Shown here piece by piece: positions 8,181-16,109 of a stretch of 64,000 nt of DNA (within the stretch, counting starts at the first letter, position 1; every line of letters starts with the position of its first letter). The DNA comes from Novosphingobium sp. ERN07 (GTDB lineage: Bacteria > Pseudomonadota > Alphaproteobacteria > Sphingomonadales > Sphingomonadaceae): contig NZ_JABAID010000001.1 of the NCBI RefSeq assembly GCF_012641335.1, positions 62,001 through 126,000 of the forward strand. Direction: 5' to 3'. The notes below the pieces were generated by a model. It made no database searches. It saw nothing but the letters and a program-made list of their open reading frames with translations, and had not been told where the DNA came from. The translations under genes and the position numbers were made by a program.

Positions 8181-9168
8181 GAAAGTCCTTATACCACCGC
8201 ACAAAGTTCGGCACGCCCACATCGATACTGGTTGTCGGCTTATACCCCAGATCGCCTGAAATCGCGTCGATATCGGCAAACGACTGGCGCACGTCGCCCG
8301 GTTGCATCGGGAGCATTTCCATCTCCGCCTTGCGGCCCAGTTCGCTCTCCAGAATGCCGATCACTTTCATCAGGTGTTCGGATTTGTGGTTGCCGATGTT
8401 GTAGAGCCGGTGCGGCTTTTCGCTGCCGCCGGCCTTCACCGCGCCATCATCGGGCGGCGGATTGTCGAGGCAGGCCATCACGCCGCTCACGATATCATCC
8501 ACGTAAGTGAAATCACGGTACATATCGCCGTGGTTGAACACCTTGATCGGCTCGCCCGCCAGAATCGCCTTGGTGAACAGCCACATCATCATGTCGGGCC
8601 GCCCCCACGGGCCATAGACGGTGAAGAACCGCAGCCCCGTCAACGGCAGGCGATAGAGATGCGCGTAAGTCTCGCTCATCAGTTCGTCCGCCTTCTTGGT
8701 GGCGGCATAGAGCGACATCGGGTGATCCACCCGGTCCTCCACCGAGAACGGCATCTTGGTATTCCCGCCATAGACCGACGATGACGAGGCATAGACCATA
8801 TGCTCCGCCCCACGATGCCGCGCCACTTCCAGCAGGTTCAGATGGCCGACAAGGTTCGCCTGCACATAGGCATGGGGATTCTCGATCGAATAGCGCACCC
8901 CCGCCTGCGCGCCGAGGTGCACGATGCGCTCAAAGCTCTTGTACGCAAGCGCGGCGGTCAGCGCCGCATAGTCGGCAAAGTCTGTGCGGCAGAAGGTGAA
9001 GCGGCTGCCCCCCTGCTCTACCAGTCGCGCCAGCCGCGCTTCCTTCAGCGCGGGATCGTAGTAGTCGTTGACGATGTCGACGCCGACAACCTCATCCCCG
9101 CGCGCCAGCAGGCGCGTGATAAGCGAATAGCCGATGAAGCCTGCGGCTCCGGTGACGAGGACTTTCAT
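8170..9168 (-). CDS. NAD-dependent epimerase, UDP-glucuronate 4-epimerase type
   Basis: This 332-residue extended SDR enzyme has the Rossmann motif GAAGFIG at 7-13, NDYYDPALKEARL at 34-46 as in UDP-glucuronate 4-epimerases, and the catalytic Tyr154-x3-Lys158 (YAATK) preceded by SSSSVYG. The expected reaction is UDP-glucuronate to UDP-galacturonate in the cytoplasm. It is followed upstream by a UDP-HexNAc dehydrogenase in the same direction, separated by a repeat element, and probably supplies uronic acids for capsule or exopolysaccharide. Activity on a UDP-N-acetylhexosaminuronate cannot be excluded. Confidence 0.88.
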   Translation of the reverse strand: MKVLVTGAAGFIGYSLITRLLARGDEVVGVDIVNDYYDPALKEARLARLVEQGGSRFTFCRTDFADYAALTAALAYKSFERIVHLGAQAGVRYSIENPHAYVQANLVGHLNLLEVARHRGAEHMVYASSSSVYGGNTKMPFSVEDRVDHPMSLYAATKKADELMSETYAHLYRLPLTGLRFFTVYGPWGRPDMMMWLFTKAILAGEPIKVFNHGDMYRDFTYVDDIVSGVMACLDNPPPDDGAVKAGGSEKPHRLYNIGNHKSEHLMKVIGILESELGRKAEMEMLPMQPGDVRQSFADIDAISGDLGYKPTTSIDVGVPNFVRWYKDFHGI

Positions 9169-9199
9169 GCTGGCAAACTACCTTCTTCGTTCTGCAAAC

Positions 9200-9323
9200 C
9201 ATGTGCCCCCGCGAAGGCGGGAGCCTCAGGCCTTTTATACAACCCTTGCGTAACACCGGGCGCTTTCAAATACCGTTCCGTGACACGACTGAGACCCCCG
9301 CCTTCGCGGGGGCGCAGGGCATG
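9200..9323. repeat. REP-like inverted repeat pair between the epimerase and dehydrogenase genes
   Basis: The left arm (9205-9228) has CCCCCGCGAAGGCGGG and the right arm (9289-9313) has CCCCCGCCTTCGCGGGGG. The arms are inverted copies, including the outer CTCAG/CTGAG, around a ~60-nt centre. Each arm is itself a small palindrome. The arrangement resembles a pair of REP sequences or a small MITE-like element. A close relative lies at 63071-63149. Confidence 0.7.
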
Positions 9324-9333
9324 TCGTAAACGC

Positions 9334-10659
9334 TCAAAGCCGCCAGTCGGCCCGCTCGCCCAGCACACCTTTAAGGTCAGCCAGCGTGCCGCCCGGTGCC
9401 ACCAGCGCCGCAATGCGCTCCGCCCCGGCGGCAAGGTAGTATTTATGCGGCACGGCCAGAAACACCATGTCATAGGTCTGCTCAAAGGCATCGCCCGCCA
9501 GATGCAGCCCGTATTCCAGCAGCGCTTCGGCCCCATCGGCGTGCGGATCGTGCACCGCCACGGTATGCCCCAGCGCCTGCAATTCGGCGATCACATCGGC
9601 CACCTTGGAATTGCGCAGATCGGGCACGTTTTCCTTGAAGGTCAGCCCCAGCACCAGCACCGAGCCTGCCTTGCCGCTGCGCTGCGCGTGCAATTCGCCC
9701 GCCAGCCATTTGGCCATGCCATCGTTCACCCCGCGCCCGGCAAGGATCACCTGTGGATCATGCCCCAGCGCCTCGGCCCGCGCCGAAAGGTAGTATGGGT
9801 CCACCCCGATACAGTGCCCGCCGACAAGCCCGGGGGTAAAGGGCAGGAAGTTCCACTTCGTCCCCGCCGCCGCCAGCACGTCCCAGACAGACAGGTCCAT
9901 CTTCGAAAAGATCTGCGTGATTTCGTTCATGAAGGCGATGTTGATATCGCGCTGCGCGTTTTCGATCACCTTGGCCGCCTCTGCCGCCTTGATCGACGCC
10001 GCACGGAACACGCCGCCGCTGGTGATCGCGCCGTAAAGATCGGCCACGCGCTCCAGCACGTCGGGCGTCTGGCCAGAAACAACCTTGGTAATCTTGTCGA
10101 TGGTATGTTCGCGGTCGCCCGGATTGATGCGTTCGGGGCTGTAGCCAAGGAAGAAATCCACCCCGCATTTCAGGCCCGAAACCTGCTCAAGGATCGGCCC
10201 GCAGATATCCTCGGTTACGCCCGGATAGACCGTGCTTTCGTAAACGACGACAGGCGCGCGCCCTTCGGCCACGGCAGCAGGCAACATCTTGCCCACGGTG
10301 CGCGAAGCCGCTTCCACCAACCGCAGATCCGGTCGGTTCTGACCATCGATCGGCGTGGGCACGGTGACGATATAGAAATCGCTCGGCGGGCAGACATTGG
10401 CATCACTCACCAGCCCCAGCGCCGATTTCGCCAGCCGCTCCGCATCGATCTCGCGTGTGCGGTCATGCCCTTCGGACAGTTCACCGATTCGCTGCTGGTC
10501 GATGTCGAACCCGGTCACGAAGAATTGCTTTGCCAGCGCCACGGCCAGCGGCAGGCCGACATAGCCCAGCCCCAGCACAACCACGCGGGTGTTCGCCGAA
10601 ACCAGCGGATCGAGGCCCTGTGCGGATGCAGGGGCAAGTGGCGGAAACTGTACGGTCAC
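9334..10659 (-). CDS. UDP-N-acetylhexosamine C6-dehydrogenase (TviB/WbpO type nucleotide sugar dehydrogenase)
   Basis: The 441-residue protein has the three-domain UDP-glucose/GDP-mannose dehydrogenase architecture. The NAD motif VVVLGLGYVGLPLA is near residues 26-40, the conserved GYSPERINPGD near 172-182, and the catalytic thiol Cys283 in GGHCIGVDPYY. The ERINPGD segment matches TviB/WbpO enzymes, which oxidise UDP-GlcNAc or UDP-GalNAc to the uronic acid with two NAD+. It is divergent from wecB and upstream of the epimerase gene on the same strand, so it belongs to the acidic amino-sugar supply for surface polysaccharide. The epimer it uses is not decided by sequence. Confidence 0.88.
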   Translation of the reverse strand: MTVQFPPLAPASAQGLDPLVSANTRVVVLGLGYVGLPLAVALAKQFFVTGFDIDQQRIGELSEGHDRTREIDAERLAKSALGLVSDANVCPPSDFYIVTVPTPIDGQNRPDLRLVEAASRTVGKMLPAAVAEGRAPVVVYESTVYPGVTEDICGPILEQVSGLKCGVDFFLGYSPERINPGDREHTIDKITKVVSGQTPDVLERVADLYGAITSGGVFRAASIKAAEAAKVIENAQRDINIAFMNEITQIFSKMDLSVWDVLAAAGTKWNFLPFTPGLVGGHCIGVDPYYLSARAEALGHDPQVILAGRGVNDGMAKWLAGELHAQRSGKAGSVLVLGLTFKENVPDLRNSKVADVIAELQALGHTVAVHDPHADGAEALLEYGLHLAGDAFEQTYDMVFLAVPHKYYLAAGAERIAALVAPGGTLADLKGVLGERADWRL

Positions 10660-10766
10660 AGGGCAACAAGCCTTTCATGGTTGACGCGCATGGGCGTCCA
10701 TTCCCGCCAAGGCTTAAATCGAGGCTCTTATTTCACGGTTAACACTCAACGATTATTGGACCCGAT

Positions 10767-11888
10767 ATGGCCAAGACGATACTCGTGGTGTTCGGCACCC
10801 GCCCCGAAGCGATAAAGATGTTCCCCGTGGTCCACGCCCTGCGTGACGACCCGCGCTTTCGCGTTGTCACCTGCGTTTCGGCGCAGCATCGCGGCATTCT
10901 CGATCAGGTGCTCGAAATCTCAGGCATCGTGCCCGATCACGATCTCGATCTGATGCGCCCTGACCAGACGCTCGACAGTCTCACCGCCGCGCTGCTCACC
11001 GGCCTTGGCAAAGTGATGGACGAAGTGCAGCCCGATTGGGTCGTGGTTCAGGGCGATACCGCCACCGCTATGTCCGGCGCGCTCGCCGCTTATTACCGCA
11101 AACTGCCCGTCGCCCATGTCGAAGCGGGCCTGCGCAGCCACAACATCTATCACCCCTGGCCCGAAGAAGTGAACCGCAAGATCATCGGCACTATAGCCAA
11201 ACTGCACTTCGCGCCGACGGACGTTTCCGCCGCCGCCCTGCTGGCCGAAAACGTAGATCCCGCAACCGTCCACGTCACCGGCAACACCGTGATCGACGCG
11301 CTCCACTGGGTCACGGCAAAGATCGCAGCCGAACCCGCGCTCGCCTCAGGCCTTGCCGAGATTGAAGCGCGCTTTGCAGGAAAACGCATCATCGGCGTTA
11401 CCAGCCACCGCCGCGAAAACTTTGGCGGAGGCCTCGAAAACATCGCCGAAGCCATTCGCCGTATCGCCGCGCGCGATGATGTGGCGCTGGTCTTCCCCGT
11501 CCACCCCAACCCCAACGTGCGCAAGGTGATGGACGCCGCGCTTTCGGGCCTTGCCAACGTGGCGATGATCGAACCGCTCGATTACCCGCACTTCGCGCGC
11601 CTGCTGTCCTTGGCAGAGATCATGCTGACCGATTCGGGCGGCGTGCAGGAAGAAGCCCCTGCCCTTGGCAAACCCGTCCTCGTGATGCGCGAGACGACAG
11701 AGCGCCCCGAAGGCGTCACTGCAGGCACCGCAAAGCTCGTTGGCACCGATGTGGACACCATCGTTTCCGAAATCTTCACCCTGCTCGACGATAAGGCTGC
11801 CTATTCGGCAATGGCGCGCGCGCACAACCCGTTCGGGGATGGGCAGACTTCGCGCCGAATCGTGGAGTTGCTGGCGAATGATGGGTGA
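10767..11888 (+). CDS. wecB: UDP-N-acetylglucosamine 2-epimerase (non-hydrolysing)
   Basis: This 373-residue enzyme interconverts UDP-GlcNAc and UDP-ManNAc in the cytoplasm. Visible family marks are VVFGTRPEAIKMFPV at 7-21, HVEAGLRS with the downstream NRK, TSHRRENFG, and the late DSGGVQEEAPALGKPVL loop. Length is normal. Its last codons overlap the start of wecC, the classic order for making UDP-ManNAcA. It is divergent from the UDP-HexNAc dehydrogenase gene over a 107-bp spacer. Confidence 0.96.
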   Translation: MAKTILVVFGTRPEAIKMFPVVHALRDDPRFRVVTCVSAQHRGILDQVLEISGIVPDHDLDLMRPDQTLDSLTAALLTGLGKVMDEVQPDWVVVQGDTATAMSGALAAYYRKLPVAHVEAGLRSHNIYHPWPEEVNRKIIGTIAKLHFAPTDVSAAALLAENVDPATVHVTGNTVIDALHWVTAKIAAEPALASGLAEIEARFAGKRIIGVTSHRRENFGGGLENIAEAIRRIAARDDVALVFPVHPNPNVRKVMDAALSGLANVAMIEPLDYPHFARLLSLAEIMLTDSGGVQEEAPALGKPVLVMRETTERPEGVTAGTAKLVGTDVDTIVSEIFTLLDDKAAYSAMARAHNPFGDGQTSRRIVELLANDG

Positions 11889-13179
11889 TGTGAAGCCGGA
11901 CGTCTGTGTTGTCGGCCTCGGCTATATCGGACTTCCAACCGCTGCCATCATAGCGCGCGCGGGTTGCAAGGTGCTCGGCCTCGATGTGTCGCAACACGTG
12001 GTCGACACGATCAACCGCGGCGAGATTCATATCGAGGAAGTCGATCTCGACGGCCTCGTCCACGGTGTCGTCCAGCGCGGCCTGCTGCGCGCTTCCACCC
12101 AGATCGAACCGGCAGACGTTTTCGTGATCGCGGTGCCCACGCCTTTCGCCAAGGACGGTCACCACACGCCCGACATTTCCTACGTCCTGTCCGCCGCCAC
12201 GCAAGTCGCCGCCGTGCTGAAAGCAGGCGATACGGTCATTCTCGAATCGACCTCACCCGTCGGCACCACCGACCAGATGCGCGACCTGATGGTCGGCCTG
12301 CGCCCCGACCTCAAGTTCCCCGGCAAGACCAAGGAAACGCCCGACGTCTCCATCGCCTATTGCCCGGAACGCGTCCTTCCGGGCCGCATCCTTGAGGAAC
12401 TGACCAACAACGATCGCTCCATCGGCGGCATCACGCCTCGCTGCGCGCGCAAGGCGCTGGCGTTCTACAAGCGCTTCGTGCGCGGCACATGCGTCACCAC
12501 CGATGCCCGCAGCGCGGAAATGACCAAGCTGGTCGAAAACGCCTATCGCGACGTCAACATCGCCTTCGCCAACGAGCTGTCGATGGTGGCCGACAAGATG
12601 GGCCTCGATGTCTGGGAAGTCATCCGCCTCGCCAACCGCCACCCGCGCGTGAATATCCTGCAGCCCGGCCCCGGCGTCGGCGGCCACTGCATCGCGGTGG
12701 ACCCGTGGTTCATCGTGGCGGGCGCGCCGGATGAAACCCCGCTGATCCGCACCGCCCGCAACGTCAACGACGGCAAGATGCACCACGTGGTGAAGAAAGC
12801 GGCGGAACTCGTCGAAGCCAACCCCCACGCAAAGGTCGCCTGCCTCGGCCTCGCCTTCAAAGCCAACATCGACGATTTCCGCGAAAGCCCGGCCCGCTAC
12901 GTCGCCGCCAGCCTCGCCCGCCAGTTCGGCAGCCGCATCCACGTGGTCGAACCCTATGGCGCCTTGCCGCGCGAGTTCGACGGCACCGGCGCGGTCCAGA
13001 TCGATGTCGATACCGCGCTGGAGGAATGCGACGTGCTGATCGTGCTGGTGGACCACGACGTGTTCAAGGTCATCCCGCTGGCTGAACGCCAAGGCAAGGT
13101 CGTCTACGACACCCGCGGTATCTGGCCCGATCAGCCGGGCGCGGAAAGCGTAAGCACAGGTTTGCGGCTAGCCAGCTAA
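11878..13179 (+). CDS. wecC: UDP-N-acetyl-D-mannosamine dehydrogenase
   Basis: I chose ATG 11878, which overlaps the wecB stop and gives 433 residues; the frame is open further upstream but only as a shadow of wecB. The N-terminal NAD fold (VCVVGLGYIGLPTAAI), the middle dimerisation helix with NAYRDVNIAFANE, and the catalytic Cys271 in GVGGHCIAVDPWF identify a UDP-ManNAc 6-dehydrogenase, which makes UDP-ManNAcA with two NAD+. The product is a precursor of enterobacterial-common-antigen-like or capsular polymers. Translational coupling to wecB is evident. A palindromic repeat block follows its stop. Confidence 0.94.
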   Translation: MMGDVKPDVCVVGLGYIGLPTAAIIARAGCKVLGLDVSQHVVDTINRGEIHIEEVDLDGLVHGVVQRGLLRASTQIEPADVFVIAVPTPFAKDGHHTPDISYVLSAATQVAAVLKAGDTVILESTSPVGTTDQMRDLMVGLRPDLKFPGKTKETPDVSIAYCPERVLPGRILEELTNNDRSIGGITPRCARKALAFYKRFVRGTCVTTDARSAEMTKLVENAYRDVNIAFANELSMVADKMGLDVWEVIRLANRHPRVNILQPGPGVGGHCIAVDPWFIVAGAPDETPLIRTARNVNDGKMHHVVKKAAELVEANPHAKVACLGLAFKANIDDFRESPARYVAASLARQFGSRIHVVEPYGALPREFDGTGAVQIDVDTALEECDVLIVLVDHDVFKVIPLAERQGKVVYDTRGIWPDQPGAESVSTGLRLAS

Positions 13180-13186
13180 CCCCAAA

Positions 13187-13326
13187 ATCCTCCTCGTTTT
13201 CACGAAGTGAAAACGGGGAGGGGGACCGCCCGCAAAGCGGGTGGTGGAGGGGAAAGAACCCCTCCGTCATCGGCTACGCCGATGCCACCTCCCCGTTTGT
13301 GCATTCGCAAAAACAGGGAGGATCAG
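13187..13326. repeat. Palindromic dispersed repeat block (family with the copy at 58491)
   Basis: The ~140-bp block between wecC and the agmatine deiminase gene is made of nested inverted repeats. GTTTTCACGAAGTGAAAAC forms a hairpin near 13196-13215, and CCGCCCGCAAAGCGGG forms another near 13226-13241. The outer edges ATCCTCC and GGGAGGAT pair with each other. The right end (13304-13323, ending AAAACAGGGAGGAT) is identical over about 20 nt to the repeat at 58543-58562. It may also act as terminator for the two convergent genes. Confidence 0.7.
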
Positions 13327-13333
13327 GTGGCCC

Positions 13334-14329
13334 TTACGCCAAAACCTTCGGCATCTGCTGGCTCGCACAGTGGAACCCACCCCCACCCGCCAGCACCGCA
13401 TCGCCCATCAGGCCCACGGTCGCGCGGTCCGGGAACAGTTCTGCAATCGCCGCCACGCCATCGGCGTCATGCGGTGCCCCAAACACCGGCACCACCAACA
13501 GATTGCTGGTGATGACAAAGTTCATGTAGCTCGCCGGCTGCACCACGCCTGCCCACTCGATCAACCCCGGCGAAGGCACTTCCACCACCTCCACCCCGGC
13601 ATCCAGTGCCCGTGCCTTCGCATCGGCATAGATCGCCGCGTTCGGATCATCCGGCCCGGTGGCACGCGGCAGCGCAAGCCGGTTCGGCCCGACGAACCGC
13701 GCCAGATTATCGACATGCCCGTCGGTATGATCGTTGATCAGCCCGTCGCCCAGCCACAACACCCGATCATAGCCCAGATCGCGCCGCAACCGCGCCTCAA
13801 GATCAGCGCGCGACAAATGCGGATTGCGGTTCGGGTTCAGCAGGCACTGCTCGGTCGTCGCCACAAGGCCCGTGCCATCGCCATCCAGCGCGCCGCCTTC
13901 CAGAATCCAGTCCGCCTTCGCGCCCGCTTCAAGCCCGGCAGAAGCCACCAGTTCCGCACCAATCTCCTGATCCCCCGGCATCAGGTACTTCTCACCCCAG
14001 CCGTTGAACCCGAAAAGTCGCGCCGCGCGACTGCCCTGCCCGTCCAGCACCACCAACGGCCCCGTATCACGCAGCCACACGTCGCCATAGGTCCGCCGCT
14101 CCAGCGTCACCGCAGCGGAAACCAGCGACCGCGCCCGCATCTCGTTGGCCGCATCGCGCACCACCAGCCGCACCTGCTGCCCGCTGTCCGCCACCGCGCT
14201 GGCAAAGGCCGCAATCTGCTCCTGCGCCTGATCGATCAGGCCAGACCATTCCTCCGCCAGATGCGGAAAGCCCACCCATAGCCAGTCCTGCGGGTGCCAT
14301 TCGGGCGGCATAAGGAAAGTCGAAGTCAT
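13334..14329 (-). CDS. aguA: Agmatine deiminase
   Basis: This 331-residue protein belongs to the peptidylarginine/agmatine deiminase family. The guanidine-binding signature GDVWLRDTGP is present, as is His-Thr-Asp-Gly-His-Val-Asp (DHTDGHVDN), and the nucleophile Cys321 sits in GGGGFHCASQQMP. The enzyme converts agmatine to N-carbamoylputrescine and ammonia in the arginine-to-putrescine route. The usual partner N-carbamoylputrescine amidase (aguB) is not in the window. It lies 15 nt downstream of the M28 peptidase gene on the same strand and is probably co-transcribed with it. Confidence 0.94.
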   Translation of the reverse strand: MTSTFLMPPEWHPQDWLWVGFPHLAEEWSGLIDQAQEQIAAFASAVADSGQQVRLVVRDAANEMRARSLVSAAVTLERRTYGDVWLRDTGPLVVLDGQGSRAARLFGFNGWGEKYLMPGDQEIGAELVASAGLEAGAKADWILEGGALDGDGTGLVATTEQCLLNPNRNPHLSRADLEARLRRDLGYDRVLWLGDGLINDHTDGHVDNLARFVGPNRLALPRATGPDDPNAAIYADAKARALDAGVEVVEVPSPGLIEWAGVVQPASYMNFVITSNLLVVPVFGAPHDADGVAAIAELFPDRATVGLMGDAVLAGGGGFHCASQQMPKVLA

Positions 14330-14344
14330 TTGGCCGGTCCTGCC

Positions 14345-16009
14345 TCAGAAAGCCTGCGTCACCACTGCCCGGCTCTTGTCCCGGATCGCGCGGAATTCGT
14401 CGCCCGCATTCCAGTTCGGCCAGTCAGAGCCTTCTGCCAGCGGACGGCCGAGCCGGTAGTAGAGGTCCACTTCCTGCACAATCCCGCGCATGTCCCAACT
14501 ATCGGAATATTCGTCGCTCGGTTGGTGATAGCGGTTGACCACATAGTCCTCGGCCAGCGCCTTGCCCGCTGCCACGCCGCCATCCACCAGATCGGTGCCG
14601 CGCTTCACATAGAACATCGGCACCCCGCGCTTGGCCAAGCTGAAATGGTCGGAGCGATAGTAATAGCCCTTCTCGGCGTTGTCCTCAGGCCCGGTCTTAA
14701 GCTGCAATTCGCGCGCCACTCTGGCCAGCAGCACGGAAAGTTCGGACTTGTCACCCCCGGTCACCGCCACATCGCGCGCCACACCACCGGGATAAAGCGC
14801 ATCGATGTTCACCCCGCCCACTGTCTTGGCCAGCGGAAACACCGGATTGCGCGCATAGTATTCCGATCCCAGCAGCCCCGATTCCTCCAGCGTCCACGCC
14901 AGATAGACTTGGCTGCGCCGCGCAGGCCCCGCCGCCTTGTTCATCTCCGCCAGCGCAACCAGCGCCGCGATACCCGTGGCGTTGTCCACCGCACCGTTGC
15001 AGATGTCGTCGCCGGCCTTGTCAGCCTTGCACCGCCCCAGATGGTCCCAGTGCGCGGAATAGAGTACATATTCATCCGGTGCAGCCGTACCCGGCTGAAT
15101 CCCCACCACATTGCGTGATTTAGACCGCGTGATGGATGACTTGAACGAAAGGTTCGCCTTCAAGCCCAGCCGCACTGGCTTGAAGCCCTTCTGCCCCGCC
15201 GCCGCTGTCAGCGTCGCCAGATCCTTGCCCGCAGCCTTGAAAACGCTCTCCGCTGTGCTTTTCTGAATCCAGCTATTGAACGCCGTCTGGTCCGCCGCAT
15301 CGTTGGGCGTCGCCACATAGTGCTGATCGCCAGACCAGCTCGATTCCACCACGTTCCAGCCATAGGCCGCAGGGAACGTGTCATGCACGATGATCGCGCC
15401 CGTCGCCCCCTGCCGCGCCGCTTCCTCGAACTTGTAGGTCCACCGCCCGTAATAGGTCATGCGCCGCCCCTTGAACGGCCCGTCCTCGCTCTCCATCGCA
15501 TAGTCGGGATCGTTGACGAGGATCACCGCCACCTTCCCCTTCATGTCGATCCCGGCATAGTCGTTCCAGCCCAGTTCCGGCGCATTCACGCCATAACCTA
15601 CGAAGACCAGTTCAGCGTCCTTCACATGGGTTTCGGGCACCACGCGATAGCTGCCCGCCACAAAGTCCGTGCCGTGCGCAAAGTTAAGCACTTTGCTTCC
15701 GCCCGAAATCGTGAGCGGCGAAAACTCCGAAGCCGTCATCGAAACTGTCGGCACATCCTGAAACCAGCTTCCGTTGTTCCCCGGCTGCAACCCCGCCGCC
15801 TTGAATCGTGCCACGATGGCATCCAGCGTCGGCTGCTCCTCCGCGCTCGCAGGCCCGCGCCCCGCCAGTTCGTCCGCCGAAAGCGTCTTCACCACGTCGC
15901 GCAGGAGCGCCTCATTCACCGGCGGGACCGGCGCGGCCACCCCCGCGCTGGCAAAGCCCAGCGCGACAAACGAAGCGGCAACAAGTTTCAGACGATGGCG
16001 ACGCATCAT
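14345..16009 (-). CDS. M28 family zinc aminopeptidase, exported
   Basis: I chose ATG 16009 because GGAGAAG lies just upstream and a clean signal peptide follows (MMRRHRLKLVAASFVALGF, cleavage near VAA-AP), giving 554 residues. The catalytic domain shows the M28 zinc ligands in order: His and Asp in SAHWDHLG and GAVDNATG, Glu-Glu in LEESGLLGSEYY, Asp in VNIDALYPGG and His in RYHQPSDEY. A protease-associated domain (about residues 115-250) is inserted before it. It should be a periplasmic aminopeptidase that trims peptides. The frame is open upstream, but that extension lacks signal-peptide character. Confidence 0.93.
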   Translation of the reverse strand: MMRRHRLKLVAASFVALGFASAGVAAPVPPVNEALLRDVVKTLSADELAGRGPASAEEQPTLDAIVARFKAAGLQPGNNGSWFQDVPTVSMTASEFSPLTISGGSKVLNFAHGTDFVAGSYRVVPETHVKDAELVFVGYGVNAPELGWNDYAGIDMKGKVAVILVNDPDYAMESEDGPFKGRRMTYYGRWTYKFEEAARQGATGAIIVHDTFPAAYGWNVVESSWSGDQHYVATPNDAADQTAFNSWIQKSTAESVFKAAGKDLATLTAAAGQKGFKPVRLGLKANLSFKSSITRSKSRNVVGIQPGTAAPDEYVLYSAHWDHLGRCKADKAGDDICNGAVDNATGIAALVALAEMNKAAGPARRSQVYLAWTLEESGLLGSEYYARNPVFPLAKTVGGVNIDALYPGGVARDVAVTGGDKSELSVLLARVARELQLKTGPEDNAEKGYYYRSDHFSLAKRGVPMFYVKRGTDLVDGGVAAGKALAEDYVVNRYHQPSDEYSDSWDMRGIVQEVDLYYRLGRPLAEGSDWPNWNAGDEFRAIRDKSRAVVTQAF

Positions 16010-16109
16010 GGGTCTTCTCCGAAAAATCCGTTGCCCCTTGCTGGCAGACCACCCCCACCATCGCAAGGCGGCTTGATACGCAGCTTAGTTGAGGGCATCG
16101 CCTGTGGTG

